64,000 nt of DNA from Oscheius sp. JU75. Its lineage: Eukaryota; Nematoda; Chromadorea; Rhabditida; Rhabditidae. Every line of letters starts with the position of its first letter. The stretch's first letter is position 1. Shown here in pieces: positions 20,305 to 31,378 of this stretch. The notes below the pieces were generated by a model. It was not told where the DNA came from. It was given only the letters and a program-made list of their open reading frames with translations, and ran no database searches. Position numbers and translations under genes: made by a program. The stretch covers positions 3,348,001 through 3,412,000 of the forward strand of contig JASJZC010000001.1 in NCBI GenBank assembly GCA_037178855.1. The letters run 5' to 3'.

Positions 20305-21352
20305 ATGGTACAAAATGTCTACGTCAGCGCTGTTACGACTGACAATGTCAGTCGTACCACGCTCGTAGCATGGGTTAACTCGCTTCTCCAGGTGAAAACT
20401 TCATTTACTCGTAAATTAAGTCTTTTACAGGCCCAACTGTCGAAAATTGAGGAGATGAGCACCGGCGCGGCCTATTGTCAACTTACCCATCTTCTCTGGC
20501 CAGACAACATATCCCTGAAGCGAGTCAAGTGGAATTCAAAAGCCGAAATGGATCATCTTAACAACTGGAAAATTTTGGGTATTGCCTGGAAGGACATCGG
20601 AGTCGACAAGGTGTGATCTAACTTATTTCCTTTCAACCATGCTCTTTTAGCCAATTCAAGTAGAAAAGCTGGTCAAGGGCAAATTCCAAGACAACTTCGA
20701 GTTCCTCCAATGGTTCTACAAGTTTTTCTACGCTAACGCCGGAGATTTCGAGGAAGGCAGCTACGAAGCTCTTGCTCATCGCGGAGGAGAGGTACAATCT
20801 ATATTTTTCGTCGCGTATGTACATTTGAGCCACTTCCCGTCGGAGCCAAAGGACCAGCCGCAGCCCGACCTGCTCTTCGCCCTGCCCCTACCAGCAAGCC
20901 ATCTACTGCTCCAAAGAAGACTGTCACCAGTACCGTCGCGCCGGTGACGAGAGCTGCTCCTGCCTCCGCGAACAAGGGATTGGCTGCAGACAAGGAAAAA
21001 ATCGCGGAGCTAGAGGAACAAGTAGCCCTGGTGCGTGTAATTCTTTCAACCTTCAACCATCCATGTTTCAGAGTTACGAGGCTATTCAAGTGGCCGAGCG
21101 AGAACGTGATTTCTACTTTCAGAAGCTTCGGCAGATCGAGGACTTGTGCAACGCCCTTCCGGAAGGTCAACATCTGAATGCAGAAAGCGTTTTAGCCATT
21201 CTTTATACTGAGGTCAGTTTGGTTCTCTTGTATCTCCCAATTCGTCGTTTTAGGATGTCCCCCAAGGCGAAGACGGTCTCGAAAATGTTGCTCCTCCTGA
21301 AGTCGAGATCGCCACAGCTGCTCCCACTTTTGACGACTCCGAGACCTTTTAG
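20305..21352 (+). CDS. EB1-family microtubule plus-end-tracking protein
   Basis: The ATG at 20305 lies 1 nt after a CATTTCAG acceptor. Exons are 20305-20391, 20431-20610, 20651-20791, about 20830-21030, about 21071-21210 and the last to TAG 21350-21352. The N-terminal calponin-homology domain carries [43 protein letters not shown] and [17 protein letters not shown] basic Ala/Pro/Thr-rich linker follows, then the EB homology coiled coil ([30 protein letters not shown]) and an acidic tail that lacks the terminal EEY-type motif and ends DDSETF. EB1 proteins bind growing microtubule ends, recruit SxIP partners and help spindle positioning. Length is normal for the family. Confidence 0.95.
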
Positions 21353-21567
21353 ATTCCTTTCTTTCACCCTTGCATACCCTCTACATTTTACTTCATAATT
21401 TTGCTTACTCAGCTTTTCTCTTGTAATTCTTTCTGGTGTTTACTTGTGATCATTTTACATTAAATTATTTTTGGGCTAAAGCTTTCTAGTCTTGTTTGGT
21501 AGCTCTAATCCGAGAATTCTTCACCTCGCTGACAAACTCTGAAAAAAAAGAAAAAAAAACTGTGCAG

Positions 21568-24500
21568 ATGTCGGAAGCAGCAGATAAGTCGCTGCTTCGA
21601 GTACTCAAGGCCAAGGGAGATGCCACAATTGCCATCTTTGAACGCTCCGATGGTTATTTTGCTAGCTACGGAACCGATTGTCGTCTTCTGGCCAGTGAGG
21701 TCTTCAAAAGCGATGTCTGCGTCAAACGAATCATGTTATCCGGAGGTTTCTTTGTTTTAAAAGGCGGTCATTTACAGAAAAATGTTTAGACGTTCCAATG
21801 CAGTACATTAGTCTCGGTCTCAACCAGTACAAGAGAGTCGTCCGCGAACTGATCATGTTTCTTCGATACCGCGTGGAGCTGTATGCACTTCAAGAAGGAC
21901 AATGGAAACTGAAGGCCAAGGTTTCTATTTTTCCTTTCTTTCAAGTTCAAATTTTACAGGGAACAGTAGGTAACGCTGGCGATTTCGAAGACGTCATCGG
22001 CGATGTGTCGAGTAGCGGATCCACGGTGATGGCTGTGTCGATATCTGGCGATGGAAACGTATTCCATTCTTCTGTTTCAGTCAAAAACATATTCAGAATC
22101 ATGTGAGCACGTGTTTTTGGGATATGGATGAGCTCCGAGTCACTACAACCGAATTCAACGACACGGCTGTCTTCTCCCAAACCGAGGTCTCTTTTTATTT
22201 ATTTATTTTTCTAGACAATTGCTCTTTCTTCAGCAATGCGTAGTCGGTATGAATCCGCGAGAATGTCTGCTGGTCGACTGCAACGAGCCGTCCAAGAAAA
22301 AAGCCCTTTCCGCTATTCTTCAACGTGCCGGGGTCATGTTGACGGTGTACAAGCCTGCCGAAAAGGTCACGGACGAGCAGTTTCAGAAGGTCTTCAGAAC
22401 TCTAGGTTTTCTTACATGTTTTGAACACTCCGCAAGTTTTTTTTTCAGATTCTAGCCTGACAGAGCCGCTCAAAGCTCTTGGCAAGGTCCTTTACACCTT
22501 CTTCAGCATGAGAACACAGCCGCAATTCGAGAAGAAGTTCACTTTGAGCGACTACAAAACCAGCGGTTACATGCATCTGGATGGAGCAGCTGTTAGGGCG
22601 CTCGAACTGTTCTCAACCAACTATTTTCATGGTACGCTTTCTCCCCTTCGTTCTTCAAATGCCAGTCAGACGAATCCACGAATGGAACACTCTTCGGCGT
22701 GTTGAACAAATGCAAATCGGCCGGAGGGCAGCGTCTCCTTCGCGACTGGCTGGCTCGGCCACTCTGTGATATTCGTCCTTTGAAGGAGCGTCAAGATGCT
22801 ATTTCTGCCCTGATCGACTGTTCGCTTGAGCGAAACCAGCTTCGGAACATCCTTCTGCCCAAAGTTCCCGATGTGGCTCAACTTTCAAGGAAGCTTTTAC
22901 AGAAGAGAGCTCGTTTGCAGGTTTTATTTTAGCTCTTTTATATTTTAACGAAATCTAGGATTGCTTCCGAATCTATCAGCTGATCGGTCTTCTGGGTCAC
23001 ATCGAAAAATGCTTACGTACTATCTACCAGAACAATGAAGAGGCTGCGGCCATCAAGGAAATGCTTCTCGAGCCCATTTGTTACGGGCTCTCTCAGTTCG
23101 ACAAGTACAATCAGCTCATCAGCAGCACAATCGACATTGAATACCTTCAAAAGACTAACAATTTCCGTATCAAGCCTTCAATTGATCCCTCCCTGCAAGA
23201 ACTGGCAAATGAGATGGATGAACTGCAGGAGAAAATGACCAGGGTCCACAAGAAGGTAGTTTTCTTTATTGGGAAAAGTTTACACTTTCTCTAGGCATGT
23301 TCTCGTCTGGAAGTCGATTCAAATACGGTGAAGCTCGATTCGAACACGCAACACGGCTATTTCTATCGTGTGACTCTGAAAGACGAGAAACACATCAGGA
23401 AGAGCAAGGAGTTGACCATTGTTTCTACTACCAAAGGCTCTGGAGTTATGTTCCGAGATAACGCCTTGGCTGAGCTCAATGACAGGTTCTTTTAGATGTT
23501 TCTGTTTCATCAAAACTATTCAGATACGTTGACCTCAATGGAGTCTACCAGAAAACTCAGGCGGATTTGGAGAGGAAGGTCGTGGAGATTTGTGCCGGCT
23601 ACACTGTCTCTCTAACCCAGCTGAACAATGCCTTGGCCGTTGTCGATGTGCTCGTTGCTCTGGCCACCGTAGCAGCCGAATCCCCCTATCCGTATGTTCG
23701 ACCAGTTCTCGAACCAATGGGTACGCGTTTATATAAGCTATACAAAAACATTTGTTAGGCAGTGGAGTCTTGGAGCTTCGTGGGTGTCGTCATGCGGTCT
23801 TAGAGACCTCTCTCGGCGGACAGTACATTCCTAACAATGTTCTTCTTGGTAAAACTCCATTTTACCTATAATACATCTCCGTTCCAGATAAGGAAACACG
23901 AATGATTGTACTGACCGGTGCCAATATGGGTGGCAAAAGTACCTATCTGCGATCAGCTGCCATCTGTGTCCTCCTGGCTCAAATCGGATCCTTCGTGCCC
24001 GCCACGACTGCCAGAATTTCCATTGTGGACGGAATCTTCACTAGAGTCGGGGCCAGTGATCAGCAGACCAAAGGAATATCGACCTTCATGGCAGAGATGC
24101 TCGATTCCAGCTCCATTCTGCAGGTTTCTTTTGATTCGTAGCTTGCAAAACTGACCCTTAGGCAGCCACAGCAAATTCCCTCGTCATCGTGGACGAATTG
24201 GGAAGAGGAACTTCGACATTTGATGGATTCGGTCTAGCCTGGGCAATTGCCAGTGATCTTCTCAAGAAGACCAAGTGTTTCTGCCTCTATGCCACCCATT
24301 TCCATGAAATGGCCGATTTGGAGGAGAACGAAGGAGCAAAAGCCATGCAGGTATTACTGTTTTCGATTCGCAAAAGTTGTTTTCAAATTCAGATGACAGT
24401 GAATGCGGAAGAAGATCGTCTGGTCATGCTGTACGAAATCAAACCGGGCAGAGCAATCTCGTCATTCGGAATCGCCGTAGCTCGAATGGTCGGCTTCCCG

Positions 24501-24653
24501 GAAAATGTTGTCATTGTAGGTTTTTTGTCTCTGCTATGAACTCAGTTTTTTTAGGATGCTGAACAAGAGCTTAAAGAACTCGAACGTGGACAGATCAAAC
24601 AGCTGAAGGAGACCAAGAACGAAGATCTTCGCCAATTCCTTCTCAATTTATAA
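21568..24653 (+). CDS. msh2: DNA mismatch-repair protein MSH2
   Basis: The ATG at 21568 follows directly after a TGTGCAG acceptor. Some 14 short exons run to TAA 24651-24653, giving roughly 850-900 residues. Visible are the N-terminal MutS domain I ([20 protein letters not shown], without the Phe-X-Glu mismatch wedge, as expected for MSH2), connector, lever and clamp ([20 protein letters not shown]) and the ABC ATPase. The ATPase has Walker [17 protein letters not shown], the [14 protein letters not shown] signature and Walker [18 protein letters not shown], plus [14 protein letters not shown]2 pairs with MSH6 or MSH3 to recognise mismatches and loops. It sits directly upstream of the histone cluster. 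I see no frameshift or missing catalytic residue. Confidence 0.97.
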
Positions 24654-24794
24654 TCCTCTTTGTGAATTTATTAGTTTCAGGCAAAAAAATGAACGTTGAT
24701 CTCCTTGCAGACTTTTCCTTTTCAACAACAGCATGATGACCTGAGCTATCGCTTTTGTGATCGATCGAGAGAGCAAGCACTCTCTCTAGAGAGA

Positions 24795-24856
24795 GAGTAC
24801 AAAGTTTTGGCGCCAATATGGAGGGGCGTGGCTAACGGAGAGATACTGCCATAAGA
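24795..24856 (+). promoter_or_regulatory. Histone H3 promoter with shared histone elements
   Basis: In order: a GAGAGAGTAC stretch, TTTTGGCGCCAA (E2F-like, 24805-24816), the shared box GGGGCGTGGCTAACGGAGAG at 24823-24842, and a weak TATA-like CCATAAG at 24849-24855. The H3 start is about 37 nt further on. The box recurs in front of H2B and H2A. Confidence 0.75.
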
Positions 24857-24873
24857 CTGCCTCCTTGCACTAG

Positions 24874-25302
<429 letters not shown>

Positions 25303-25332
25303 GTGCTCGTGACTCTAATTTGAAAACCCAAC

Positions 25333-25348
25333 GGCCCTCTTCAGGGCC
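25333..25348 (+). terminator. Histone mRNA 3' stem-loop (H3)
   Basis: GGCCCT CTTC AGGGCC: a 6-bp perfect stem with a 4-nt loop, 31 nt after the stop and flanked by ACCCAAC and AC. This is the SLBP-binding element that defines the 3' end of replication-dependent histone mRNAs. Confidence 0.95.
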
Positions 25349-26047
25349 ACATTTCTATCGAGCCTCTTTGAATTGTTGTACATAAAATCTTTGAATGTGA
25401 GAGAGCGGAAACTGCTGGGATGAGAGGGAGTTTGGCAACATAATGGGAACTAGAGTATTGTGTTGGGATATGAACTGAACTTCGAGAGTTGCTGCACTGA
25501 AAACAAAGAACAGACCAAGATACTGTGAGCAACCTAGAAAATGCTCAGGGCAGACCTGTCATTTTCCCTCATGCCAATTGAATTCTGCTGTCGAGTTCCT
25601 ATAAAAGAAGAGGTGTGCCCCGGAGTGTTACTGGTTACTAAAAACCGGCTAGCTGTAGAGCGGAAACAAACTATCGTTGTTTTACAGGAGTTTCCACCAT
25701 CCCTCATTTGAGATCCGTAGTCACATGTATTTTTGTTGGCATTGTAGTCGAGACAATTTGAGACAATTTGGTCTGTCCTTTGCCCTGAGAATTGAGCTCT
25801 GATGTGATCGGAACTGTTCTTCGTGCTCCCCTGTAGGTATTCCGAGTCTATCCCTTCTTAATCGACTCCTTCTCTCCAGCGCTATCTCGCTGGCTCTCAG
25901 CCAGCGTCCTCACCGATTAGAGGTTACATTGTAGCGAGAGAGTCCAGAGTTTTGGCGGGACGTAAGGGGCGTGGCTAACGGAGAGCACTCGCTATAAGAG
26001 ACAGAGAAGGGAGGGATCCTTACCACTTGCCAAGTGTACTACTGACC
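25349..26047. promoter_or_regulatory. H3-H2B spacer with the H2B promoter
   Basis: No gene in about 700 nt. The 3' half holds the H2B promoter: AGAGAGTCCAGAG then TTTTGGCGGGA (E2F-like, about 25950-25960), the shared box GGGGCGTGGCTAACGGAGAG at 25966-25985 and TATA-like GCTATAAGAG at 25991-26000. The 5' half shows nothing I can interpret. Confidence 0.7.
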
Positions 26048-26422
26048 ATGCCGCCTAAGCCGTCCGCCAAGGGAGCCAAGAAAGCCGCCAAGGCCCAGAA
26101 GGCCACTCGTACCGGAGAGAAGAAGAAGAGACGTGGAGGACGCAAGGAGTCTTACTCTGTCTACATCTACCGTGTTCTGAAGCAGGTCCACCCCGATACC
26201 GGAGTCTCCTCCAAGGCCATGTCCATCATGAACTCCTTCGTCAACGACGTCTTCGAGCGCATTGCTGCCGAGGCCAGCCGTCTTGCCCACTACAACAAGA
26301 AGAGCACCATCTCTTCTCGCGAAGTCCAGACCGCTGTCCGCCTCATCCTGCCCGGAGAGCTCGCCAAGCACGCCGTCTCTGAGGGAACCAAGGCTGTCAC
26401 CAAGTACACCTCCAGCAAGTAA
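26048..26422 (+). CDS. Histone H2B
   Basis: Intron-free, 124 residues. The start at 26048 ([15 protein letters not shown]) is preferred over an in-frame ATG 21 nt upstream because it gives the normal H2B N-terminus. The tail is Lys-rich, the histone fold is intact ([19 protein letters not shown]) and it ends KYTSSK. It forms H2A-H2B dimers in nucleosomes. It has the same promoter box and 3' stem-loop as its neighbours. Confidence 0.98.
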   Translation: MPPKPSAKGAKKAAKAQKATRTGEKKKRRGGRKESYSVYIYRVLKQVHPDTGVSSKAMSIMNSFVNDVFERIAAEASRLAHYNKKSTISSREVQTAVRLILPGELAKHAVSEGTKAVTKYTSSK

Positions 26423-26457
26423 TTCTCTTCACCCGAGAGTTTCTGTCAAAACCCAAC

Positions 26458-26473
26458 GGCCCTCTTCAGGGCC
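26458..26473 (+). terminator. Histone mRNA 3' stem-loop (H2B)
   Basis: GGCCCT CTTC AGGGCC in the same ACCCAAC context, 36 nt after the stop. An AATAAA-like GAATAAAAT follows about 30 nt later, near 26503. Confidence 0.95.
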
Positions 26474-27216
26474 ACATATCCAAACGTATTTTATTTGTGA
26501 GTGAATAAAATATGCATTCAATTGGTTCAATTTACTGCTACTCTGTCGTTATACCGCGAGACAAACTCATGCTCAAGGTATTCAAGTTATTGAAAGATAG
26601 GAAAATACGGGTACGTGAAGGACAGGAAATGTAACATGTTTATGATGGTACTGATCTGAATGGTAGAACTAAAGAGTTTTGAAATTCATAGCAAATGGCA
26701 TAGCACATCAAATGAAATGGCATCTGGTACGAAAGAAAAAATGCGCCGGCTATCGAAGTTCTCTTCTTCAGAATTCTCAGGGTTGTTTCTTTCATGTTCC
26801 ACCTCACATAAAGGAAGAGTATCACTCCTTTTAGGAATCTTTCGAGAGTGTTATTCAACAGAAGAAATATGACTTTCTAAAGATCGGTTCAACTGTTTAT
26901 CCTTTCAGTAGTTACTCTTCGATTCTTCTTCTGACAAATTTCTTTCTTTTCCACGTTTGAAACTTCTCTTTCCCGCCCTATTTTGCCACCTTGGCACTGT
27001 TCCAGTATCTTTGACCGGGGTCTCCCCGCTCTGTTCGATTATAGCACAGTCCGCGACCCGACTGAATAATTAGCCGCGCTGTGTTGGCAGATAGGGAACG
27101 CGTGGAGATTGGCGCGCTTTTGGATGGGCGGGGCTAACGGAGAGAACCCCTTATAAGAGCAGGATTCAGCCCATTCGGTACGAGTCTCACACTCAACTAA
27201 CCGCCGTCAAGTCGTC
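26474..27216. promoter_or_regulatory. H2B-H2A spacer with the H2A promoter
   Basis: No gene is supported; weak frames at 26640-26870 on both strands lack splice or codon evidence. The H2A promoter lies at 27100-27160: ATTGGCGCGC (E2F-like), GGGCGGGGCTAACGGAGAG at about 27126-27144 (one difference within the GGCGTGGC part of the shared box) and TTATAAGAG at 27151-27159. Confidence 0.65.
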
Positions 27217-27597
27217 ATGTCTGGAAGAGGAAAGGGAGGAAAAGCCAAGTCTGGAGGAAAGGCCAAGTCTCGCTCGAGCCGTGCCGGACTTCAGTTCCCC
27301 GTCGGTCGTCTGCACCGTATGCTCCGCAAGGGCAACTACGCTCAGCGTATCGGAGCTGGCGCCCCCGTCTACCTGGCCGCCGTCCTCGAATACCTCGCTG
27401 CTGAGGTCCTCGAGTTGGCTGGAAACGCCGCCCGTGACAACAAGAAGACCAGAATCAACCCTCGCCATCTTCAGCTCGCTGTCCGCAACGACGAGGAGTT
27501 GAACAAGCTTCTCTCCGGAGTCACCATTGCTCAGGGAGGAGTCCTGCCCAACATCCAGGCCGTCCTTCTCCCCAAGAAGACTGCTGAGGAGAAGTAA
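27217..27597 (+). CDS. Histone H2A
   Basis: Intron-free, 126 residues, [18 protein letters not shown] start, [15 protein letters not shown] helix and the acidic-patch region [18 protein letters not shown]. The tail ends KKTAEEK without the SQ motif of H2A.X and without the H2A.Z-type changes, so it is canonical H2A. It is the partner of the H2B gene about 0.8 kb upstream. Confidence 0.98.
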   Translation: MSGRGKGGKAKSGGKAKSRSSRAGLQFPVGRLHRMLRKGNYAQRIGAGAPVYLAAVLEYLAAEVLELAGNAARDNKKTRINPRHLQLAVRNDEELNKLLSGVTIAQGGVLPNIQAVLLPKKTAEEK

Positions 27598-27626
27598 ACA
27601 GCTACTTCGGCATTTTCAAACCCAAC

Positions 27627-27642
27627 GGCCCTCTTTAGGGCC
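27627..27642 (+). terminator. Histone mRNA 3' stem-loop (H2A)
   Basis: GGCCCT CTTT AGGGCC, differing from the other three cluster genes by the last loop base (T instead of C). AATAAA occurs about 26 nt downstream (near 27668). Confidence 0.95.
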
Positions 27643-28021
27643 ACAATTCAACGTTCTTACATTGCTTGAATAAATGAAAAGGAGTGGTCAGAGTTCTGAA
27701 AAGGACAGCTTTACAGTTCAGGCTAGCCGGGGTAAAACTAGGAAAGTCTCATGAGTAGTGTCTCAAATACAGTGGGAAGGACTGGAATGTATGTTCCAGT
27801 CTGTTTTGATCTGGCACAATGGTCTTCTCGGTTGCTCCCTATCCTTCCCATACAAACTCGGACTACTGAACTGAACAGACACTCAATATTAAACGAATAG
27901 ACGATTCACGAGCATATTTTGGAACGCAGGCTCTACAAGACCACTATCAGTCAAGTATCTTTAAAAATTTAAACGAAAAGGATTCTTTGAATGTTTCTTT
28001 ATTCACCAAACCATCCTCTAC
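27643..28021. other. Spacer between H2A and a minus-strand small gene
   Basis: About 380 nt without recognisable gene, repeat or RNA; it is 3' flank for both converging genes. Confidence 0.5.
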
Positions 28022-28459
28022 CTACTTTTGGTCGTCGTCTGTGGCCAGATAGAGCTGTTCCCGTCGCAGTCGGTCACTCTCCTTGATTTCGGCGATCTTC
28101 TTTGCAAAGTGTAACTCCTTGTCAGCACAATATTCCGGCATCTTGTAAGGAACTGTGGCCAGAGAGTCGTCCTCGTCTCCCGGTTTCCTTCCAGCCAGAT
28201 CTCTCGTCCTCTCGTTCATCTTCTCCTTCTGGATAGATGACATCATCGGCTCCGGTCGCGATTCCTTTGCCGTCACCATGCCACTGTTCTGAAATTATTC
28301 CGTGATTTGGGTAGAGCGACTCCTACTTACTGGCTTCTCCGATTTCGGAACTTTCTCCAGTTTCAACTTGCAACTTTCGACCCAGTTGGTGTCCTTCTTG
28401 GTAGGTGGCTCCTTCTTCGTCGACGAATCTTCTGGCTCATTTTTCCTCGTGATGCACAT
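28022..28459 (-). CDS. Small charged protein of unknown function, inside the histone cluster
   Basis: Two exons: 28330-28459 beginning at ATG 28459 (MCITRKNEPEDSSTKKEPPT) and 28022-28288. They are joined by an intron of about 41 nt with a GTAAGT donor and ATTTCAG acceptor, giving about 130 residues. The product is hydrophilic and rich in Lys, Glu and Asp with no membrane segment (KMPEYCADKELHFAKKIAEI). It lies on the opposite strand between H2A and H4, about 440 nt upstream of the H4 start, so the two genes may share a divergent promoter. No family recognised. Confidence 0.68.
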
Positions 28460-29214
<755 letters not shown>

Positions 29215-29254
29215 GTCTCTGTGTCGGAACTCGCAGCTCATTTCAAAACCCAAC

Positions 29255-29270
29255 GGCCCTCTTCAGGGCC
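29255..29270 (+). terminator. Histone mRNA 3' stem-loop (H4)
   Basis: GGCCCT CTTC AGGGCC with the ACCCAAC 5' flank, 41 nt after the stop. Confidence 0.95.
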
Positions 29271-29343
29271 ACATGCGAACTCGTTTTTTTTTATAATGAA
29301 ATGTGTAAAAAATCGGTTTCTTGTGGCGATACTTGAAGTTCTA

Positions 29344-29544
29344 CTAAATCAGAAATCTCTGTAACTTATAACTAAACAGCGTCTTCTGGGCGGGAAAAGT
29401 GCTTGGCTGGCTGCCATTGCGGGAAAGGTCAAGCTGTTCAGTTCTCCGCTGAAGAGCTTCGCGAATATCTGATGCCGCCGCACTGATTTTGATCTCTAGC
29501 CTGGCAGTCTTGTTCGCCCTGGGAAATATTTTAACCTTCTTCAT
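29344..29544 (-). CDS. Possible small basic protein (66 aa)
   Basis: A minus-strand ATG at 29544 lies 2 nt after a TTTTGCAG acceptor and opens a 66-codon frame with a plausible composition (KKVKIFPRANKTARLEIKIS, then SDIREALQRRTEQLDL). It could be a single-exon trans-spliced gene or the last exon of a longer one. No domain recognised. The support is the acceptor placement and composition only. Confidence 0.35.
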   Translation of the reverse strand: MKKVKIFPRANKTARLEIKISAAASDIREALQRRTEQLDLSRNGSQPSTFPAQKTLFSYKLQRFLI

Positions 29545-29924
29545 CTCTGCAAAAGCTCCAAATATTTTCTGTCCGAAATTATAACGATAGTAGTGCAAAT
29601 GAAACATAATTGAGTAAAAAAAACAGAGCAACACAGGTGAGAAGAAACAAACGAAATGCTAGCAATTTGAGGCAAAAACCGCCGAAATTTCAATATTTCA
29701 AGTGCGCTTCAAATAGAGGGTGGGCTTCTAATTTTCAATCGCCCTGTTTGGGTGCGCTTATATTAGAGAGGTGCTTCTAATAGAGGTTTTACGGTAGATA
29801 CCAAACAAAACGAAAAAGCGTTCAGATAGCACTTACCAAAAAACTGGACGAATAGGTGAAAAGACGCAGCAAAAAAGAGTCTTCTTCTTGAAAACTTTTT
29901 ATTCAAAGTATTCGCCCAGCCTCT

Positions 29925-30314
29925 CTACTGGAACATTTTGTCGGTTTTGAGAGAGCACAAGTCGACATCGAAGAAGGTGACCGTCTGTCCATCCGAGTTG
30001 ACGAGTCGCAGATCCGAGGACCTCGTGTCACGAGTCTTCTTCTTCCTCGGTCTCTGAATCTCCCTCTTTAACGGAATTCCTTTCGTCTCGGCCGCTTTCA
30101 TGATCCGACGAGCCTCGAGCTCCATCTCGTCGAAGGACTGATAGTCCTTCTCGGGAAGAATCATCGTCGGCAGTGGTTCTTGCCAGTTCAGCTGCTCTTC
30201 CTGCTTCCTGCTCGAAATGATCTTTTCTTCCTCCTTGAATCGATTTGTCATTGTGATGTCGGCTCCAGTCGGCGCGCTCTTGTACATCTCCAGCAGTTTT
30301 TCCTCGAAGACCAT
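29925..30314 (-). CDS. Small unknown protein, 129 aa, single exon
   Basis: The ATG at 30314 starts an uninterrupted frame to a TAG at 29925 that is rich in charged residues, with a basic patch (EIQRPRKKKTRDTRSSD) after an acidic helix (DEMELEARRIMKAAETKG). It faces the next + gene head-to-head across only 127 nt, so a bidirectional promoter is likely. No membrane segment, signal peptide or known domain. Confidence 0.65.
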   Translation of the reverse strand: MVFEEKLLEMYKSAPTGADITMTNRFKEEEKIISSRKQEEQLNWQEPLPTMILPEKDYQSFDEMELEARRIMKAAETKGIPLKREIQRPRKKKTRDTRSSDLRLVNSDGQTVTFFDVDLCSLKTDKMFQ

Positions 30315-30441
30315 GTCGAATATTGGCTGGCAGTCCGGAGGCTCTTTTTGTAGCTCTTTTTCTGGAACTTTTTACTCTGAAAGTTCAGATGCACTGCAAT
30401 TAAAGAAACTGCAATTGCTTCGTTTTAATCAAGACCTCTCG

Positions 30442-31071
30442 ATGCCTCGTCAGCTCCATCGCGAGAAGGATGTCCAGGTATTTTCACTTTTGTTGAAACT
30501 CTACAATTAACTTCAGATGTACGAGACTGAATGGAAGCAGCGCAGTCCGGCTCAGAGCATGCCGTCGAATTCAAACGAGAACCGCCCGATGGACGAGATT
30601 TCGCTGCTGAAGAAGGGTCTCCTGACAAAGGGTAGCTGCCAGCACAAACTGCGCAGCGGCAAGCCTTTTCACGAGAACACGACCCCGATCAGTCTCCAGG
30701 AACTCACGACTCGTGGTCTTCTTCTCGAGGACGGCAAGACGATTATCTACGGTCTGTCGGGACAAGAAGGTCTGAAGCCAGTTCACGAGCTGCGTCTCTC
30801 TACCAGTCCATCCACTTCCAGTCTCGGAACTGCCAGCTGTGAAACATCTCGAGTCTCCAATATGACTTCCATTGTCTCCCGTCAGACTCTTATCGAGCCT
30901 CTTCTCCGTGAAAGCACCTACAGTGTTGGATTGTCGGACGAGAACGCCGCTCTCCTCGTGGGAGACACGGAACACGGAAAACGCTACGAGCTCACGATCG
31001 GAAGTGAATTCCAGCTGACGCTCTTCGACTCGAACAAGGGTTCCGCTCTCGCCATCTTCAAGGGTCTCTAG
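30442..31071 (+). CDS. Unknown protein, two exons, about 196 aa
   Basis: Exon 1 (30442-30477, MPRQLHREKDVQ) is joined by a 39-nt intron with a CTTCAG acceptor to exon 2 (30517-31071). Exon 2 is open for 184 codons and GC-rich with good codon use. The protein has a polar Ser/Thr-rich middle and a more ordered C-terminal part (GDTEHGKRYELTIGSEFQL). AATAAA follows near 31080. It shares a short divergent promoter with the 129-residue minus gene. I do not recognise it. Confidence 0.7.
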
Positions 31072-31378
31072 ACATTCATAATAAACCTTTCTCGCGTCTC
31101 CTTGATTCGTCTATTTTGTTGCTTCTCGATATCTAGGGGACTGTCTTGTCTTCTTCAGCTGACTGTATTCTTCGAAAAGTTGGACAATAGCATTGGAATC
31201 TCTGGGAATTCTTCTCGAACTACAGACATAGCTCGGAGAAATAGATTTATCAAGTTTATTCAGCAACAAACCAAAATTGGTCAAGTTGTCTTTCAAAAAG
31301 TAAGTTTTTATTCAAAAAGTTCCTAATTTATGTACAAAGGACTACAATAGTCCCAGCTGTCGCGGAAGTGACTGGAAG

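Noticed and set aside
20097-20342. ATG-led frame before EB1
   Set aside because: A CATTTCAG acceptor at 20303 directly before the EB1 ATG makes this leader or outron sequence.
31111-31296. 61-codon minus frame upstream of the SH2-kinase
   Set aside because: No splice or poly(A) support; could be the kinase 5' leader on the other strand.
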